Source of the DNA: Nonomuraea spiralis
GTDB taxonomy: Bacteria > Actinomycetota > Actinomycetes > Streptosporangiales > Streptosporangiaceae
Direction: 5' to 3'
Length of the DNA stretch: 64,000 bases
Assembly: GCF_014648435.1 (NCBI RefSeq)
Contig: NZ_BMRC01000006.1
Location: forward strand, 124,001-188,000
This document shows positions 51,262 to 59,440 of the stretch, in pieces. The notes beneath the pieces were generated by a model. It was not told the DNA's origin. It did no database searches and saw only the letters and a list, made by a program, of their open reading frames with translations. A program made the translations under genes and the position numbers. Position 1 is the first letter of the stretch, and each line of letters begins with the position of its first letter.

Positions 51262-52284
51262 TCAGGGCCGGAAGGGGCCGCTCACCTCGAACGTGTGCCC
51301 CTCGGTACGGCCGCGCCTGGCCGAGAAGTAGAGCCGGTCGCCCCTCGGCGAGAACGCCAGCCCCGTGAGCTCGACCCCGTCGTGCCCGCCGAGCCGCAGG
51401 AACGGCGTGACCGCCCGGTCGGGCGCGATGACGTCGATCTCCGTGGTCTCCCTGGCCACGTAGAGGTCGCCCGAGGGGGCGGCGGTGATCGCGCGCACGC
51501 CCTCGCACAGCCGCTCAAGCGTGGAGGTCTGGGCGTCGTAGGCCCACAGGCCGGTGTCGCCCTTGGTGGTGAAGTAGCAGACGCCGCCCGCGTAGTGGCA
51601 ACCGTCGCCGCCGTCGAAGTGGCGGGCGTCCTCGACCTGGTGGCGGGCCGCGATGAGCAGCGCGGCCGGGGACGGCACCGGACGCCAGCCGCCCGACGCG
51701 CACAACACCTCCAGCGCGCCCTCCGTCAGGTCACCCCAGTCGCCGGGACGGAACCGGTAGAAGCAGCCGTCGGGCTCGTCCTCGGTCATGTAGACCACGC
51801 GCCGCTCGGGGTCGCAGGCGGCGGCCTCGTGCCGGAAGCGGCCCATGGCCAGGCGGGGGCGGGCGGCGCGGGCGCCGTAGGGGTCGCACTCGAAGACGCG
51901 GCCGCGGTCGCCGAGCTCGCACGACAGCCAGGTGTGCCACGGCGTGGCACCGCCCGCGCAGTTGAGGTCGGTGCCGGACAGGATGCGGTAGGCGTCGGCG
52001 ACCGTGCCGTCGGGGCGGAAGCGCAGCGCGGAGGCGCCGCCGAGCAGCGGCAGCTCGGAGTTGGACACGTAGATCCAGCCGGCGCCGTCGGGGAAACAGG
52101 CGCCGCCGTCGGGCGCCGCGTGCCAGGTGAGCCCGGCCACCTTGTCACCGGAGCGGGCCACGACCCGGCCGGTGAAACCCGGCGGCAGCGCGAGCCCGTC
52201 GGCGGACGCCGGCGCGAGCGGCCCGTACGGGCTGATGCCGCCCTGCAAGAGCGGGCCCGTGCGGAGGAGAGTCTTGTGGGACAT
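51262..52284 (-). CDS. DUF839 (PhoX-like) protein, short form
   Basis: A 340-residue beta-propeller of the DUF839/PhoX family. Family segments: GLTWHAAPDGGACFP, WIYVSNSE, NCAGGATPWHTWLSCE, VYMTEDEPDGCFYRF, CHYAGGVCYFTTKGD. PhoX alkaline phosphatases are larger and carry a Tat signal; this one has no signal peptide and is cytosolic as read, so phosphatase activity is doubtful. GGAGG seven bases upstream fixes ATG 52284. Confidence 0.85.
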   Translation of the reverse strand: MSHKTLLRTGPLLQGGISPYGPLAPASADGLALPPGFTGRVVARSGDKVAGLTWHAAPDGGACFPDGAGWIYVSNSELPLLGGASALRFRPDGTVADAYRILSGTDLNCAGGATPWHTWLSCELGDRGRVFECDPYGARAARPRLAMGRFRHEAAACDPERRVVYMTEDEPDGCFYRFRPGDWGDLTEGALEVLCASGGWRPVPSPAALLIAARHQVEDARHFDGGDGCHYAGGVCYFTTKGDTGLWAYDAQTSTLERLCEGVRAITAAPSGDLYVARETTEIDVIAPDRAVTPFLRLGGHDGVELTGLAFSPRGDRLYFSARRGRTEGHTFEVSGPFRP

Positions 52285-52474
52285 CGTGGGGCCTCCCTCT
52301 AGGTGCCACGCTAGTCGACCGCACCGACATGAATGGCAAGGACTCGCGACGTCAAACTCTGCGCAAACCCCTCGCTCCCAGAGCAGGATCGTCGACGCTT
52401 CCCGGACGATGCGTGACAGTCCGTACCCATTGCGCGGAAGATCGCCCATCTTTCTTCCCGGGAGCGGGCACACG

Positions 52475-52507
52475 AAGGCCCAGGCGCCGTGGTGGCGCCC
52501 GGGCCTT
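52475..52507 (-). terminator. dps terminator hairpin
   Basis: AAGGCCCAGGCGCC and GGCGCCCGGGCCTT form 14 pairs with one mismatch around GTGGT, 37 bases after the dps stop. Confidence 0.7.
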
Positions 52508-52543
52508 TCGTATGCCGTCGCGTCAAGCGCCGGCGCCCTCGCG

Positions 52544-53011
52544 TCAGCGCTGGGCCTGGAACATCCAGTGCTGCTTGTCGATGTCCTGGGTCACCGCGAT
52601 GAGCAGGTCCTGGCTGACCGGGTCGGGCTCGTCGGTGGCCTGGATGCGCTCGTACATGCGCTTGCTGATGCCGTCGAGGATGTCGGTGATGGTCGCCACG
52701 ACCTTGCCGTCCTCGAGCCAGCCGCGTTCGGGCTGCTGGAGTCGCGTGGACTTGGCGACGGTCGCCGAGCGCCCGTCGGGGTTCACTCCGAGCGCGACCG
52801 CCCGCTCGGCGATGGTGTCCATGTGGGTACGGGCCAGGTCCGTCAGCTCGTCGAGCTGAAGGTGGATCGGGCGGAAATGGGCGCCGACGAGGTTCCAGTG
52901 CGCCTGCTTGGCGATCAGCGAGAGATCGATCAGATCGACCAGGGCACCCTGGAGGGCTTCGGCGACGGTGTTCTTGGCATCACCCGAGAGCGGACCGGTG
53001 ATCGTAGCCAT
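52544..53011 (-). CDS. dps: Dps-family ferritin-like DNA-protection protein
   Basis: A 155-residue dodecameric iron-storage protein. The ferroxidase ligands lie in SLIAKQAHWNLVGAHFRPIHLQLDELTD (His, Asp, Glu across the dimer interface), and the C-terminal helix ends HWMFQAQR. A starvation/oxidative-stress role is expected. GGGGAGGAA about eight bases upstream fixes ATG 53011. It is divergent from the MerR gene; the 19-bp palindrome at 53104 is about 90 bases from its start. Confidence 0.93.
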   Translation of the reverse strand: MATITGPLSGDAKNTVAEALQGALVDLIDLSLIAKQAHWNLVGAHFRPIHLQLDELTDLARTHMDTIAERAVALGVNPDGRSATVAKSTRLQQPERGWLEDGKVVATITDILDGISKRMYERIQATDEPDPVSQDLLIAVTQDIDKQHWMFQAQR

Positions 53012-53092
53012 GTCGTATTTCCTCCCCTTCACGTCATGCTTTTCCCCTTTTGTAACGCTATTCGGGGCCGGATTCTTCCGATCTTCACCTCA

Positions 53093-53122
53093 TTGACAGT
53101 GCAACAGTGACAGTGTCATTGT
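53093..53122 (+). promoter_or_regulatory. MerR-type promoter with 19-bp operator
   Basis: TTGACA (53093-53098) is followed by ACAGTGACAGTGTCATTGT (53104-53122), a 19-bp palindrome with a single mismatched pair (the core TGACA-G-TGTCA is perfect). The operator lies where the spacer and -10 should be, as expected for MerR proteins; no consensus TANNNT is present, so activation by DNA distortion is plausible. The regulator ATG is at 53129. Confidence 0.65.
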
Positions 53123-53128
53123 GAAGGT

Positions 53129-53731
53129 ATGAGCGACACCTGGACCATCGGCGAGCTGGCCGAGCGCGCGGCGCGGGCGCTGCGCGCCGGGGCTCAGCCG
53201 GTCAACGGCCGGGTCCGCGATGTGCCCGGAGAGCGCCTGATCAGGTGGTACACCACCATCGGCCTCGTGGACCCGCCCCTGACCCGACGCGGCAGGATCG
53301 CCCGGTACGGCCGGCGGCACCTGCTGCAACTGGTGGCCGTCAAGCGCATGCAGGCGGCCGGCCACTCGATCGCCCAGATCCAGACGGCGCTGGCCGGGGC
53401 GACGGACACGACGCTGGAGGCCGCCGCCGGCGTCGACGGCGCCCACGTCCCGCACCGGCCGGGCGAGGGTGACGCGCCCCGGGCGCGCTTCTGGGCCGAG
53501 CGGCCGGGCCGCCCCGCCCCCGCCGAAGAGCTGGGGAGTGAAGGGCCGCTGGGCGACGGCCGCGTGGAGGGCGGGCCGGCGGGCGATGGTGTGGTCGCGG
53601 GGGTCGTGCTCCAGGACGGGGTGCGGGTTCTGTGGGACGGGGGGCGGCCTCCGTCCGAGGAGGACGTCCAGGCGGTGCTGGCGGCGGCGGGACCGCTGCT
53701 CGCGGTGCTCGTAGAGAGGAGACTGCTGTGA
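53129..53731 (+). CDS. MerR-family transcriptional regulator
   Basis: A 200-residue regulator with an N-terminal MerR-type winged helix: WTIGELAERAARAL, LIRWYTTIGLVDPPLTRRGRIARYGRRHLLQLVAVKRMQAAGHSIAQIQ. The rest (about 95-200) is Gly/Pro-rich, ending with a hydrophobic helix (VQAVLAAAGPLLAVLVERRLL); no metal-binding Cys pattern is seen, so the ligand is unknown. Its stop overlaps the start of the VIT/VWA gene (GTGA), showing one transcript. Confidence 0.88.
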   Translation: MSDTWTIGELAERAARALRAGAQPVNGRVRDVPGERLIRWYTTIGLVDPPLTRRGRIARYGRRHLLQLVAVKRMQAAGHSIAQIQTALAGATDTTLEAAAGVDGAHVPHRPGEGDAPRARFWAERPGRPAPAEELGSEGPLGDGRVEGGPAGDGVVAGVVLQDGVRVLWDGGRPPSEEDVQAVLAAAGPLLAVLVERRLL

Positions 53732-56265
53732 AGATCACTTCGCTGGAGCCCGCACGGTGCCTGCCGGTGCCGGACTCCGGGTTCGGCGCGCTGCTGACCG
53801 AGCGCGGCAACCTGCCGCTGGAGAGCGTGGACGTCCACGCCGACATCTCGGGGCTCGTCGCGGGGGTCGAGGTCGAGCAGGGGTTCCGCAACCCGTTCGA
53901 CGTCACGCTGGAGGCCACGTACGTCTTCCCGCTGCCCGAACGGGCGGCGGTGACGGGGTTCAGGATGGAGGCCGACGACCGGGTCGTCGAGGGGGTGCTG
54001 AAGGAGCGCGCCCAGGCCAGGGCCGACTACGACCAGGCGTTGCGCGAGGGCAGGCGGGCGGCGATCGCCGAGGAGGACCGGCCCGACGTGTTCACGATCA
54101 GGGTGGGCAACATCCTGCCCGGCGAACGGGTCTCGGTGAGGCTGACGATGAGCCAGCCGCTCCCCTACGAGGACGGCGCGGCGACGTTCCGGTTCCCGCT
54201 GGTGGTGGCCCCCCGGTACATCCCGGGCACCCCGCTCGACGGCGCCCCGGCCGGGCCGGGCGTCGCGCCGGACACCGACGCCGTGCCCGACGCCTCGCGG
54301 ATCACGCCGCCGGTGCTGCTGCCGGGCTTCCCCAACCCTGTACGCCTCTCGCTCACGGCCCGCGTCGACGCCTCCGGCCTCGACCTGCGTGAGCTGGCCT
54401 CCAGCCTGCACGTGGTCGAGGAGGAGGGCCACACCGTACGCCTGCGTCCCGGCGAACGCCTCGACCGCGACTTCATCCTGCGCCTGTCGTTCGAGGCGTC
54501 CTCGTCGTTGCAGTTCGACGGGCGGGGCACGTTCGCGCTCACCGTCGTGCCCCCGGCGCTCCAGGCCGCCCGCACGCCGCGGGACGTGGTGCTGGTGCTC
54601 GACCGTTCGGGCAGCATGGGCGGCTGGAAGATGGTCGCGGCGCGGCGGGCGGCGGCGCGCATCGTCGACACGCTCACCGCGCACGACCGCTTCAACGTGC
54701 TGACCTTCGACTCGGTGGTCGAGGCGGCGTTCGAGGGGCTGGTGGAGGCCTCGGACCGCAACCGGTACCGCGCCGTCGAGCACCTCGCGCGGGTCGACGC
54801 GCGCGGCGGCACCGAACTGCTCGAACCGCTGCGCCGCGCCATCACGCTCCTCGGCGCGCCGGACGGCAGGGAGCGGGTGGTGGTGCTGGTCACCGACGGC
54901 CAGGTGGGCAACGAGGACCAGATCCTGGAGCAGACCGGCGGCGCGCTGTCGGCGATGCGGGTGCACACGGTCGGGATCGACAGGGCGGTGAACGCCGGGT
55001 TCCTCGGCAGGCTCGCCGGGCTGGGGGCGGGCCGGTGCGAGCTGGTCGAGTCCGAGGACCGGCTCGACGCGGCGATGGAGCAGATCCACCGCAGGATCGG
55101 CGCACCGCTGGTCACGGACCTGTCCCTGAAGGGGCTGGAGACCGAGCCGGACACGGTCACCCATCTCGGCTCGATCTTCCCCGGGGTGCCCCTCCGTGTG
55201 TACGGGCGGTGCCGCGAGGGCGCCGAGGCCGTCACCGTACGCGGGATGTCGGCCGAGGGGCCGTGGGAGGAGCGGGTGGCGGGCGTGACCGCGGACAGTC
55301 CCGCCGTACGGGCGGTGTGGGCCCGTGCCCACCTGCGCGAGCTGGAGGACCGGTACGCCATGGGCGAGCACGGTCTGGAGTCGCGGATCGTGCGTACCTC
55401 GCTGGAGAACGGCGTTCTGTGCAGGTTCACGGCGTACGTGGCGATCGACACCCGGCAGGTCGCGGAGGGCGGGCCGGAGCACCGGGTCATCCAGCCGGTC
55501 GAGCCGCCGAGCGGGTGGGAGCTGCCGCCGAGCCCGTCCATGACCGGGGGGTTCGTGGCGCAGGCGATGACGATGGGACGTCCGGCGAGCGCCCCGCGGA
55601 TCGTGCCCCCGGCGCCCACGGCGTTCGACCAGGGCCTCGACCAGGGCTTCGGCGGGGCGGGCGGGCCGTCCGGGCCGGCTCCCGAGTCGGCCTTCCCGGC
55701 GCCGCCGTTCGTCCCGGGACCGGCCGGCGGCCCGCCGCCCGCGCCGGGTTCCGCCGGTCCGCCGGCCGCGCCCGGTCGCGGGTTCCGGCGGGGAGGCTCG
55801 CCGAAGTTCGCGCCTCCGGCGGCGCCGCGTCCGGCCGTCGGGCTGGAGACGGTCAGGCCGCAGCTGACGGTCGAGCTGGAACGGCTCAGGGCGATGCGCG
55901 TGCCCGACGCCCTTCACCTGGCGGACCTGGGCTCGCGGCTGGCGGCGCTGGCGGCGTACCTGGGCGGGAACGAGGCGCTGGCGGCGCTGGCCCGCGACCT
56001 GGAAGCGGCCGAACGCCCCGGCACCGACATCCGGTCCCTGCACGCCCATGCCGTCGAGGTCCTCACCACCCTCACCGGCACACCCGCCGACGGGCCGGTC
56101 GCGCCCGGCGATCCCACCCTCCCCACGCCGCCGGACGGCCCGATCGCCCCCGGCGACCCGATCCCGCGCGGCGGCCCGGAGGCCCCCGGCGATCCCACCC
56201 TGGGCGCTCCGGCCGGTGACCCCGCTCCCGAGAAGCGCCGCGGCCCCTTCTGGAAACGCACCTGA
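53728..56265 (+). CDS. VIT and von Willebrand A domain protein
   Basis: An 845-residue protein with an N-terminal VIT domain (about 10-135; VEVEQGFRNPFDVTLEATYVFPLPERAAVTGF) and a VWA domain (about 288-460) with an intact MIDAS metal site: DRSGSM at 292-297, the central Thr in GGTELLEP and TDGQ. The tail (about 610-845) is Pro/Gly-rich with four APGDP repeats and a basic end. No signal peptide, so it is likely cytosolic and acts by protein-protein contact. GTG 53728 has AGGAG seven bases upstream. MerR coupling suggests signal-dependent production. Confidence 0.92.
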   Translation: MKITSLEPARCLPVPDSGFGALLTERGNLPLESVDVHADISGLVAGVEVEQGFRNPFDVTLEATYVFPLPERAAVTGFRMEADDRVVEGVLKERAQARADYDQALREGRRAAIAEEDRPDVFTIRVGNILPGERVSVRLTMSQPLPYEDGAATFRFPLVVAPRYIPGTPLDGAPAGPGVAPDTDAVPDASRITPPVLLPGFPNPVRLSLTARVDASGLDLRELASSLHVVEEEGHTVRLRPGERLDRDFILRLSFEASSSLQFDGRGTFALTVVPPALQAARTPRDVVLVLDRSGSMGGWKMVAARRAAARIVDTLTAHDRFNVLTFDSVVEAAFEGLVEASDRNRYRAVEHLARVDARGGTELLEPLRRAITLLGAPDGRERVVVLVTDGQVGNEDQILEQTGGALSAMRVHTVGIDRAVNAGFLGRLAGLGAGRCELVESEDRLDAAMEQIHRRIGAPLVTDLSLKGLETEPDTVTHLGSIFPGVPLRVYGRCREGAEAVTVRGMSAEGPWEERVAGVTADSPAVRAVWARAHLRELEDRYAMGEHGLESRIVRTSLENGVLCRFTAYVAIDTRQVAEGGPEHRVIQPVEPPSGWELPPSPSMTGGFVAQAMTMGRPASAPRIVPPAPTAFDQGLDQGFGGAGGPSGPAPESAFPAPPFVPGPAGGPPPAPGSAGPPAAPGRGFRRGGSPKFAPPAAPRPAVGLETVRPQLTVELERLRAMRVPDALHLADLGSRLAALAAYLGGNEALAALARDLEAAERPGTDIRSLHAHAVEVLTTLTGTPADGPVAPGDPTLPTPPDGPIAPGDPIPRGGPEAPGDPTLGAPAGDPAPEKRRGPFWKRT

Positions 56266-56283
56266 CGGCCGTACGGCGTGGTG

Positions 56284-56319
56284 CGGCAGTGCGACGTGGA
56301 TGACCGCGTCGCACTGCCG
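56284..56319 (+). terminator. Terminator of the merR-VIT/VWA operon
   Basis: CGGCAGTGCGAC and GTCGCACTGCCG form a perfect 12-pair stem 18 bases after the stop. Confidence 0.75.
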
Positions 56320-56683
56320 TCCACCCCTCGGCCACCTACGGGCGAATGGCGAATACACGGCCACCCGGCCGGTCAGGGCGCCCCTATCGCCTCCCTTTCC
56401 ATCAAATGCTGAAATCTTGGATTCTTCACCGATTTCGACCGCATAATCGCCATGACAATGCGGGACACCGACGAATGAGCACATGTCCCGACGGTCTGCC
56501 TGGCGGCGGGTCGCCCAAGGCATGCGTCGCGAGGCGAAACCTGTGCTGGACGCGTCACACCCGCCCGTGAACATTTTGAATTCCTCGCCCGGCGATATCC
56601 TTGTCGCGATATTCATGCGCCCCACGGAAAAGGTGCGCCATTCCGCTGCGCCATCATCCCCCGCGGCCTCCTATTCTGGACGG
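56320..56683. other. Gene-free, locally AT-rich intergenic stretch
   Basis: About 360 bases with clearly lower GC around 56395-56470 and 56570-56625. No frame with coding composition. TATTCT (56672-56677) six bases before GTG 56684 is the leaderless promoter of the next gene; otherwise I recognise nothing. Confidence 0.5.
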
Positions 56684-57550
56684 GTGAGCACACTCGTCCT
56701 GGACGGCGGCCTGTCCACCCATCTGGAGTCGCTCGGCGCGGACCTTCGCGACGAGCTCTGGTCGGCGCGCCTGCTGCTGGAGCAGCCCGAGCTGATCAGG
56801 CGGGTGCACGCCGACTACTACGCCGCGGGCGCCGACGTGGCCACCACCGCGAGCTACCAGGCCACCGTCCCCGGCTTCCAGCGGCGCGGGCTCGACCGGG
56901 CCGAGGCCGAGCGGCTGATCAGCCTGTCGGTCGAGCTGGCCGGGCAGGCCCGCGACGAGGCGGGCCGCGGCCTGGTGGCGGCCTCGGTCGGCCCATATGG
57001 CGCCTATCTGGCCAACGGCGCCGAGTACACCGGCGACTACGACCTCGACGAGGACGGCCTGCTGGCCTGGCACCGCCCGCGCTGGGAGATCCTGGCCGCG
57101 GCCGGCGCCGACCTGCTGGCCTGCGAGACCATCCCGTCCTACGCCGAGGCGCGCGCGCTGGCCGGGCTGCTGGCGTCCACGCCGGAGGTCAAGGCGTGGG
57201 TGAGCTTCTCCTGCCGCGACGCCGAGCGGATCAGCGACGGCACCCCGATAGACCGGGCCGCCGCGTTGTTCTCCGGCAATCCGCAGGTGGTGGCGGTGGG
57301 CGTCAACTGCACGGCGCCGCGGCACATCCCCGGGCTGATCGGCCGCCTTTCCGGCGGCCTGCCTGTGGTGGTCTACCCGAACTCGGGCGAGACGTGGGAC
57401 GCGGAGCGGCGGCGGTGGCTCGGGTTGTCCGACCCGGTGGAGTACGGCCTGGCCGCCAAGGAGTGGGAACGCGCCGGGGCGTCGCTGATCGGCGGCTGCT
57501 GCCGTACGACCCCCGACCACATCCGGCAGATCCGCGCCCACCTGACCTGA
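56684..57550 (+). CDS. mmuM: Homocysteine S-methyltransferase
   Basis: Zinc enzyme that methylates homocysteine from S-methylmethionine or SAM. The 288-residue protein shows LDGGLSTHLESLG, TTASYQATVPGF, VGVNCTAPRH and the C-terminal zinc pair GGCCRTTP, complete for the family. GTG 56684 is preferred since TATTCT lies six bases upstream; the longer open frame has no ribosome site and crosses AT-rich DNA. A perfect GC-rich hairpin follows the stop. Confidence 0.93.
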   Translation: MSTLVLDGGLSTHLESLGADLRDELWSARLLLEQPELIRRVHADYYAAGADVATTASYQATVPGFQRRGLDRAEAERLISLSVELAGQARDEAGRGLVAASVGPYGAYLANGAEYTGDYDLDEDGLLAWHRPRWEILAAAGADLLACETIPSYAEARALAGLLASTPEVKAWVSFSCRDAERISDGTPIDRAAALFSGNPQVVAVGVNCTAPRHIPGLIGRLSGGLPVVVYPNSGETWDAERRRWLGLSDPVEYGLAAKEWERAGASLIGGCCRTTPDHIRQIRAHLT

Positions 57551-57566
57551 CCCCGGCGCGAGCCAC

Positions 57567-57603
57567 CCCCGCGCAAGGCCCTCACGCGGGCCTTGCGCAG
57601 GGG
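57567..57603. terminator. mmuM/doxX bidirectional terminator
   Basis: GCGCAAGGCCC and GGGCCTTGCGC form a perfect 11-pair stem with a six-base loop, extended by C/G runs, between convergent genes. Confidence 0.8.
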
Positions 57604-57621
57604 TGGCGGCCGGGACGGGTT

Positions 57622-58056
57622 CTAGGCGGTGGCCGTGGCCGTGGCCGTGTCGCGGCTCCGGTTGAGGACGCGGTCGAGGCACAGGGCGCCGCCGCCGGTG
57701 AATCCGACGGCCAGGCTCGCCGCCGCCAGCGCCAGCACGAACTCGTAGCCCCCCTCCCCCGCGCCGAACCCGTTGGAGGCGTGGACGAACACCATCGCTC
57801 CGATCATGTTGAGGGCCAGCAGCGTGCCCGCGATCGGCAGCGCCACGCCGAGGATCAGCGCGAGCCCGCCGACCACCTCCAGCACCGCCACGGCGGGCGC
57901 GGCCAGCCCCGCCAGCGGAATGCCCGCGGACTCGAAGAACTTGACGGTGCCCGCGATGCCCATGTCGGCGAACTTCTGGTAGCCGTGCACCAGGAAGATC
58001 GCCCCGATGGCGATCCTGGCGAGCAGCAGGGCGAAAGGACGCGCCCGGTCGATCAT
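57622..58056 (-). CDS. DoxX-family membrane protein
   Basis: A 144-residue membrane protein with four predicted helices. ALLLARIAIGAIFLVHGYQKF at the N-terminus and the AVAVLEVVGGLALILG segment are DoxX hallmarks; relatives take part in thiol or oxidative-stress responses. GGGGGG six bases upstream fixes ATG 58056. Divergent from a MarR regulator with two operators between them; one operator (58074-58091) lies in its leader and the other inside its promoter. Confidence 0.9.
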   Translation of the reverse strand: MIDRARPFALLLARIAIGAIFLVHGYQKFADMGIAGTVKFFESAGIPLAGLAAPAVAVLEVVGGLALILGVALPIAGTLLALNMIGAMVFVHASNGFGAGEGGYEFVLALAAASLAVGFTGGGALCLDRVLNRSRDTATATATA

Positions 58057-58073
58057 GGAATCCCCCCAGGGAG

Positions 58074-58131
58074 TTGTTCAGATTTGAACAACCACTCTAC
58101 CGGTAGTTCAAAAGTGAACAACAAGTACACT
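58074..58131. promoter_or_regulatory. Paired MarR operators and divergent promoters
   Basis: TTGTTCA-GATT-TGAACAA (58074-58091) is a perfect 18-bp palindrome; GTTCA-AAAG-TGAAC (58106-58119) repeats the core. Centres are 30 bases apart. TACACT (58126-58131) stands six bases before the MarR GTG; on the minus strand TTGTTC-N16-TAGAGT would serve doxX. The pair can repress both genes. Confidence 0.8.
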
Positions 58132-58137
58132 TGGGAC

Positions 58138-58593
58138 GTGACGGACACCCGCTGGCTTGACGAGACGGAGATGGCCGCCTGGCGCGCCTTCCTGACGGCC
58201 TCCCACCTCCTGGAACGGCGCATCGAGGAGCAGCTCAAGAGCGCCGCGGGGCTGACACACCCGCAGTACGAGATCCTGGCGCGCCTGTCGGAGGCCCCCG
58301 GCCGTCAGATGCGCATGACGGAGCTGGCCAGGGGCGTGGTGGTGTCGAAGAGCGCGCTGACGTACCAGATCACGCAGTTGGAGAAGGCGGGGCTGGTGGA
58401 GCGGGCCACCTGCCCGTCCGACGATCGCGGGGTGCTGGCCGTGCTCACCGAGGCTGGCACGCGCTGCCTGGAACGGATCGCGCCGGGGCACGTGGCGGTC
58501 GTGCGCGACTACCTGATCGACCGGCTCAGCCGGGCGGAGCTGGCCTCACTGACCAGCGCGATGACGAAGAGCGAGCAGGCCCTCAGGAGCTAG
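58138..58593 (+). CDS. MarR-family regulator of doxX
   Basis: A 151-residue winged-helix repressor: LTHPQYEILARLSEAPGRQMRMTELARGVVVSKSALTYQITQLEKAGLVERATCPSDDRGVLAVLT contains the recognition helix and wing with the DDRG motif. Leaderless GTG start at 58138. A single Cys in the wing (ATCPSDDRG) could sense oxidants as in some MarR proteins, though this is inference. Its 3' end overlaps plsC by 11 bases. Confidence 0.93.
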   Translation: MTDTRWLDETEMAAWRAFLTASHLLERRIEEQLKSAAGLTHPQYEILARLSEAPGRQMRMTELARGVVVSKSALTYQITQLEKAGLVERATCPSDDRGVLAVLTEAGTRCLERIAPGHVAVVRDYLIDRLSRAELASLTSAMTKSEQALRS

Positions 58594-59293
58594 CCTTGGC
58601 CGCGGCCCGTGCGGCACGTTCCATCTCGACCCTGGCGCTGGCGGCGTACTTGTCGACGTACTCCTGACCGGACAGCTCCATCAGGGCGTACATGATCTCG
58701 TCGGTGACCGCGCGCAGGACCAGCCGGTCGTCCTCCATGCCGTAGTAGCGGGAGAAGTCGAGCGGCTTGCCGAACCGGACGCCAGGACGGATGCCGAACT
58801 TGGGGAAGATCCGGCCGGGCGGCATCATCTCGTACGTGTTGACCATGGCCCACGGGATGACCGGCACCCGCGACTCCAGCGCGAGCCGGGCCACGCCCGT
58901 CTTGCCCTTGTAGAGGCGGCCGTCGGGCGAACGGGTGCCCTCGGGGTAGATGCCGAGGATGTGGCCCTCGCGCAGGACGCGCAGGCCGGTGCGGAGCGCG
59001 GCCTCGCTGGCCTTGCCGCCGGAGCGGTCGATCGGCACGGTGCCGACGCCGCTGAAGAACAGCCGGGTGAAGAAGCCCTTGATGCCGGTGCCGGTGAAGT
59101 AGTCGGCCTTGCCGAGCGAGATCACCTTGCGGCGGATCTGCAGCGGCCCGAAGAAGTGGTCGGCGAAGGAGAGGTGGTTGCCGGCCAGGATCGCGGGCCC
59201 CTCCTTGGGCACGTTGTCCCCGCCTTCCGTCCAGGGACGGAAGATCGTCAGGAGGAACGGCGTCAAGATGGCCTTGACCACCCAGTAGAACAC
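58583..59293 (-). CDS. 1-Acyl-sn-glycerol-3-phosphate acyltransferase (PlsC-like)
   Basis: Acylates lysophosphatidate in phospholipid synthesis. The 236-residue protein has an N-terminal hydrophobic helix, the catalytic NHLSFADHF (HxxxxD type), the FFSGVGTVPIDRSGG region, and the second signature YPEGTRSPDG. Close to the actinobacterial Rv2182c group. GTG 59293 with AGGTGG five bases upstream. Confidence 0.92.
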   Translation of the reverse strand: MFYWVVKAILTPFLLTIFRPWTEGGDNVPKEGPAILAGNHLSFADHFFGPLQIRRKVISLGKADYFTGTGIKGFFTRLFFSGVGTVPIDRSGGKASEAALRTGLRVLREGHILGIYPEGTRSPDGRLYKGKTGVARLALESRVPVIPWAMVNTYEMMPPGRIFPKFGIRPGVRFGKPLDFSRYYGMEDDRLVLRAVTDEIMYALMELSGQEYVDKYAASARVEMERAARAAAKASS

Positions 59294-59440
59294 CCGGCCA
59301 CCTCTTCCTCAGGACATCATGATGGAGCAGAGTCATCTTCCCATCCCTGGCGAGATGCAACTACACCAGCTCTCGCACAATCACCCCGGATCGTGCGACG
59401 ATCGGGCAGTTCCGGGATGAAATTGCGTGGAGGAGCTGTT

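Noticed and set aside
53194..56625. A 1143-codon minus-strand frame opposite merR and the VIT/VWA gene
   Set aside because: Antisense shadow. The plus-strand frames contain clear MerR, VIT and VWA motifs.
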